Source of the DNA: JBJXHB01 sp046160725
Lineage (GTDB): Bacteria > Pseudomonadota > Gammaproteobacteria > Burkholderiales > Burkholderiaceae_C
Length of the DNA stretch: 19,130 nucleotides
Assembly: GCA_046160725.1 (NCBI GenBank)
Contig: JBJXHB010000477.1
Location: 1 to 19,130 of the forward strand
Reading direction: 5' to 3'
This document shows positions 16,080-19,130 of this stretch, piece after piece. Position 1 is the stretch's first letter; every line of letters begins with the position of its first letter. Made by a program: the position numbers and the translations under genes. The notes beneath the pieces are model-generated. The model saw only the letters and a program-made list of their open reading frames with translations, was not told the DNA's origin and did no database searches.

Positions 16080-17831
16080 TCACTTGGCCGGCAGTACGGG
16101 CAGCGGGCTGTCGGGCCAGCGGCCGTCCTCGTGGATGACTGTCGGCTTGATCAGGATCACCAGCTCGCGCTTGCGGCTGACCTGGCCGGTCTGGCGGAAC
16201 AGCCCGCCGATCACCGGCACCTCGCTGACGCCGGGCAGGCCGGTGCGCTCGTCGCGCGTCTCCTGCAACATCAGCCCACCGATGGCTACGATCTGGCCGT
16301 CCTTGACGCGGACGATGCTGTCGGTCTCGTTGACGGTGGAGGCGGCCAGCGGCAGGCGGTAGGAGCCCAGCGAGCCGAGGTCGATGTTCTTGTTCTTCTC
16401 GGTCACCGTGCTGATGGCCGGGTGCACATGCATCATGACGTTGCCGGCCTCGTCGATCTGCGGCGTGACGTCCAGTGCGATGCCGCTGAAGAACGGCTGC
16501 AGCTGCACCGACGGCGTGGACACCGAGCCGGTGCCGGTGGTGGTGGTGCTGGTGGTGATGCCGGTGACGTACAGCTCGTCGGAGCCGACCTTGAGCACCG
16601 CCTTCTGGTTGTTCAGCGTGGCGATGCGCGGGCTGGACAGCACCGAGACGTCGCCCTGTGTCTGCAGGAAGTTCAGCAGCGCGGCGAAGTTGGCACTCTG
16701 GAAGGCCAGGCCGTAGAAGCCGCGGCCCAGGGCGTTGGCGGCCAGCGCGGCGGCCGGGTTGACGATGTTGCCCTCTGGTCCGGTCAGCGGCCCGGTGGCT
16801 CCCAGCGTGGCGCCGGGCGCGGCCGCGCCGAAGCTCAGGTTGCCGCTGCTCAGGGCGCGGTTGAAACCGCTCCAGTTGATGCCGGTCTGGGCATCCTTGG
16901 TCAGTGTCACTTCGACGATCTTGGCCTCCAGCATCACCTGTCGCTCGACCGAGATCTGCACCGCCTTCAGGTACTGCTCGACCTGTCGCAGCTCGGCCGG
17001 GCTGGCCTTGACCACGATGACGCCGGCCGCCGGGTTGAGCACCACGCCGCGGCCGGGCTGGCCACCGACCAGGGCATTGAGCGAGGCCTGGACTTCGCGC
17101 CAGAAGTCGGCATCGGACGAGGTGCGCACGTGCGCGGTGTCGTCCGACCGGGCCCCGGGCATGGCGCCGTCGTTGCCGCCGCCGTTGTTGCTGCGATTGC
17201 CGCCGCCCGAGGCGCTGCCGTTGTTCGAAGGTGCCTGCGTCAGCGAGCTGGAGGTGACGCGGATGTCGCTGGCGCCCTGGCGCCGGCCGGGCAGGTAGTT
17301 GATGCGGAACAGGCGCGTGGTCACCGCGTTCGGATAGACCACGATGCGGTTGCCCGTGATCTTGAAGTCGTAGCCGTACAGGTCGCGCAGCGCCTCCAAG
17401 GCGTCGAGCAGCGTGACGTCCTTGAGCGTGATCGAGATGCTGCCGGACACGTCCGGCGACACCAGCACGTTGAAGGGCGTGCCCTGGCCGAGCTGCATGA
17501 ACACCTGCGCGGCCGGTGCGTTGTTGACCGAGATGTCGAAACGGCCGGCGGCCCGCTCGGTCCGCGGCGTGGCCTGGGCCAGCAGCACCGGTGCCGCGGG
17601 TGGCGCGGCGGCGGGCGTAGCCACCACGGCCGCAGCCGAGGGCGCCGCGGCCAGGACGGTGACCACCGCGGCCGTAGGCATCGGCACTGGGCTGGCGGTG
17701 GCGCCGGCTGTGCGTTGCAGGGCCTCGCGCCAGCCGGGCGTCAGGCGCGGCGAAAGGGCCAGGGCCTCGGTGGCGAGTCCGGTCAACGCAAGCGCGGCGA
17801 GCAGCTGGCGGCCATGGTGGCGGGTGGTCAT
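16080..17831 (-). CDS. mshL: MSHA outer-membrane secretin MshL
   Basis: The 583-residue product is the secretin through which the pilus leaves the cell. A signal peptide (about 1-25, ending EALA) is followed by an Ala/Pro-rich linker (about 44-88). The STN/N0 domain (about 98-165) includes SGSISITLKDVTLLDALEAL. An N1-like domain (about 170-295) is interrupted by a Gly/Asn/Ser-rich insert (about 196-236). The secretin core (about 296-565) has VLSSPRIATLNNQKAVLKVG, IALDVTPQI, GQIVAIGGL and the family signature VPVIGGLFR (538-546). No lipobox is seen, so a separate pilotin or self-insertion is possible. The ATG at 17831 has GGAGGA 6 bases upstream and overlaps the mshK stop as ATGA. Confidence 0.94.
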   Translation of the reverse strand: MTTRHHGRQLLAALALTGLATEALALSPRLTPGWREALQRTAGATASPVPMPTAAVVTVLAAAPSAAAVVATPAAAPPAAPVLLAQATPRTERAAGRFDISVNNAPAAQVFMQLGQGTPFNVLVSPDVSGSISITLKDVTLLDALEALRDLYGYDFKITGNRIVVYPNAVTTRLFRINYLPGRRQGASDIRVTSSSLTQAPSNNGSASGGGNRSNNGGGNDGAMPGARSDDTAHVRTSSDADFWREVQASLNALVGGQPGRGVVLNPAAGVIVVKASPAELRQVEQYLKAVQISVERQVMLEAKIVEVTLTKDAQTGINWSGFNRALSSGNLSFGAAAPGATLGATGPLTGPEGNIVNPAAALAANALGRGFYGLAFQSANFAALLNFLQTQGDVSVLSSPRIATLNNQKAVLKVGSDELYVTGITTSTTTTGTGSVSTPSVQLQPFFSGIALDVTPQIDEAGNVMMHVHPAISTVTEKNKNIDLGSLGSYRLPLAASTVNETDSIVRVKDGQIVAIGGLMLQETRDERTGLPGVSEVPVIGGLFRQTGQVSRKRELVILIKPTVIHEDGRWPDSPLPVLPAK

Positions 17832-18427
17832 CGGGTTCCTCCGGCCACGGCCAGCGTGGGGGTGGCATCGCCGGTACCGGCAACTGCCGGGCGGGCGGGG
17901 GTCGTGGCGTTGGCCGCCGGGCGTGCGGTGGTCGCGGCGGTGGCAGCGGCCGGGCGAGCGGCTGGCGTCGGTGGCGGCGCGGTGGCGATGCGGGTCTCGG
18001 CGCTGGCGGGTGCGCGTCGCACGCCGTCAAGCAACCATAGGCGCTGCGGGCCTGTCGCGCCGCGCAGCAGCAGGCCGTCCGGATCGATGGCGACCAGTGT
18101 CCAGTCGCCGATGCGCTCGCCCGGGTGCACCAGCCGGTTGTCGACCAGGGCACTGGGCGGGCCGATCTGTGGCAGTTGGATGGACTGCACGACCGGCAAC
18201 GGCACCGCCACCGCAGGCGCGGCGTCGGCCTTGCCGGCCGCGCTGGCTCGTGCGCTGGTGTTGCCGGAGCTGGTGGTGCCACCGGTGCCGCCGCTGCCGC
18301 CGCGTGGTGCATCGGCCGCGCCGGCAAAGCCGGCAGCCGGGCGGGTCGGGTCGGCTGGTGCGGCCAGCGTGCCGGCCGCGGGCGCGGCCAGCGTGCAGGC
18401 GGTCAGGATCAGGCGCAAGACATCCAT
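17828..18427 (-). CDS. mshK: MSHA biogenesis protein MshK (PilP-like), long form
   Basis: The 199-residue product starts with a short hydrophobic signal (about 1-22, to GTLA) followed by DPTRP, a phrase usual in MshK proteins. The conserved part is about 79-137: VVQSIQLPQIGPPSALVDN, then GERIGDWTLVAI and DGLLLRG, resembling the PilP/GspC-type beta domain that connects inner-membrane proteins to the secretin. It is flanked by low-complexity Gly/Ser/Ala (about 35-72) and Ala/Pro/Thr (about 140-185) stretches, which make it longer than the MshK proteins of about 100 residues I know. The ATG at 18427 is 2 bases after the mshJ stop, with GGAG upstream; the longer frame to 18529 is a shadow in mshJ. 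The assignment rests on position as well as the weakly conserved core. Confidence 0.8.
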   Translation of the reverse strand: MDVLRLILTACTLAAPAAGTLAAPADPTRPAAGFAGAADAPRGGSGGTGGTTSSGNTSARASAAGKADAAPAVAVPLPVVQSIQLPQIGPPSALVDNRLVHPGERIGDWTLVAIDPDGLLLRGATGPQRLWLLDGVRRAPASAETRIATAPPPTPAARPAAATAATTARPAANATTPARPAVAGTGDATPTLAVAGGTR

Positions 18428-18429
18428 CG

Positions 18430-19130
18430 TCAGATCTCCAGCCAGTGGCGCTCCAGGCTCAGGGTGTAGAGGCGCAGCGTCAGCACCGCCTTCGGGTATT
18501 GCTCGACACGGAACTGCAGGCCACCCCACAGCAGGCGCTGCGGCATGGCCTCCAGCGCGCGTACGTAAGCGGTCAGGTCGGCATAGCTGCCCTCCAAGGT
18601 CAGCTCCACGCCATGGCGATACAGGCCGGGACCGCGAGCGGCCGGCGCCAGTGCCGGTGCCGACGCGGCGGTCTTGGCCGGCGGGACCGCCGTGGTGCCG
18701 GACGGCGGCGTGGTCTCGCCGGACAGGTCGGACTTGCCCAGGGACTGCATGGCGCGCACCCGTACTTGGCCGTGGCGCGCCAGCAGCTGGTCGAGCACCG
18801 CCAGCATCCGGTCCGGGCCGACCAGGCTGGCCGCCTGCTCGCGCAGGGCGGCGTCGCCTTCACGCACACGGCCGCGCCACGACGCCAGCTCCTGTTTCAG
18901 CCGCGCCTCCTGGGCCATGCCGCTGGCCTGGATGCGGGTCTGCTCGGTGTGCAGCTGGCCGATCTGGGCGCGCACCGCGGCATTGGCGGCGCGGGCGCTG
19001 TTCCATTGCTTCAGGGCCGGCGACAGCCACAGGGCATCGGCCACCATGAACACCACGGCGCAGGCGGCGCCGATCAGCATGGCACGCTCGCGCACGGACC
19101 GCTGCTCGAACCGGCCGACCCACTCGCGCC
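18430..19130 (-). CDS. mshJ: MSHA biogenesis protein MshJ (PilO-like), N-terminus cut by window edge
   Basis: The reading frame is open to the right edge of the window. The visible product begins REWVGRFEQRSVRERAML, which fits the usual MshJ opening (a W..RF..LS.RERA-type run before the membrane segment). A GTG at 19095 could act as a start, but it would cut into this conserved lead, so the true start is probably a few codons beyond 19130. One membrane segment (IGAACAVVFMVADALWL) is followed by a predicted coiled coil (about 80 residues, NAAVRAQIGQLHTEQTRIQA and onward), a Pro/Ala-rich linker and a PilO-like ferredoxin-type fold (HGVELTLEGSYADLTAYVRA to the end). It likely forms the inner-membrane alignment complex with MshI (expected upstream, outside the window) and MshK. 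Confidence 0.85.
   Translation of the reverse strand, partial: REWVGRFEQRSVRERAMLIGAACAVVFMVADALWLSPALKQWNSARAANAAVRAQIGQLHTEQTRIQASGMAQEARLKQELASWRGRVREGDAALREQAASLVGPDRMLAVLDQLLARHGQVRVRAMQSLGKSDLSGETTPPSGTTAVPPAKTAASAPALAPAARGPGLYRHGVELTLEGSYADLTAYVRALEAMPQRLLWGGLQFRVEQYPKAVLTLRLYTLSLERHWLEI

Noticed and set aside
18395..18427. LTAC near the MshK N-terminus as a lipobox
   Set aside because: The cysteine is residue 11, too early for a working lipoprotein signal peptide.
16131..19049. Plus-strand open frame of 972 codons opposite mshL, mshK and mshJ
   Set aside because: Same reasoning: antisense to recognised genes, no family features.

Overview
The window is very GC-rich and its proteins look like those of a Burkholderiales betaproteobacterium (Sphaerotilus/Leptothrix/Rubrivivax-like or Comamonadaceae-like). 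This is inferred from composition, the style of the DinB insertion, and the pairing of DUF5666 and DUF6502 genes. I ran no database search. Every gene start was chosen by reading ribosome-binding sites, signal peptides and family N-termini.

Layout from left to right. (1) Housekeeping genes, 1-3019: a leftward FMN-dependent alpha-hydroxy-acid (L-lactate type) dehydrogenase, a rightward small DUF454/YbaN membrane protein, and a leftward Y-family DNA polymerase IV (dinB) ending in a beta-clamp peptide. (2) A rightward three-gene group, 3123-6602: a DUF5666 lipoprotein, a DUF6502 protein with a helix-turn-helix-like segment, and a second, paralogous DUF5666 lipoprotein. Its function is unknown to me, and it is the best candidate here for an undescribed system. 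(3) A leftward MSHA-type (mannose-sensitive haemagglutinin) type IV pilus operon, from the right edge down to 6633. Its transcription order is mshJ (cut by the window edge), mshK, mshL, mshE, mshG, major pilin, mshQ, mshC, mshD, mshO, mshP. It meets group (2) tail to tail across a perfect GC-rich inverted repeat.

How the pilus genes fit together: MshJ and MshK resemble the inner-membrane/periplasmic PilO- and PilP-like alignment proteins. MshL is the outer-membrane secretin, MshE the assembly ATPase and MshG the inner-membrane platform. The pilin is the fibre subunit. MshC, MshD and MshO are minor pilins with prepilin-peptidase motifs, and MshP is a PilX-like minor component. MshQ is a large secreted LamG plus DUF6701 protein, a plausible tip adhesin. 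MshE carries two tandem MshEN motifs, so cyclic-di-GMP control is predicted.

Points of interest: mshQ lies between the pilin gene and mshC instead of at the operon end; mshM, mshN, mshF and mshB are absent from their usual places; a strong nested hairpin follows the pilin gene and may set pilin excess over the adhesin and minor pilins; tiny open frames sit in the gaps before mshE and mshG, which lack clear ribosome-binding sites. No tRNA, rRNA, CRISPR array, insertion sequence or gene-free stretch above 300 bases was seen.
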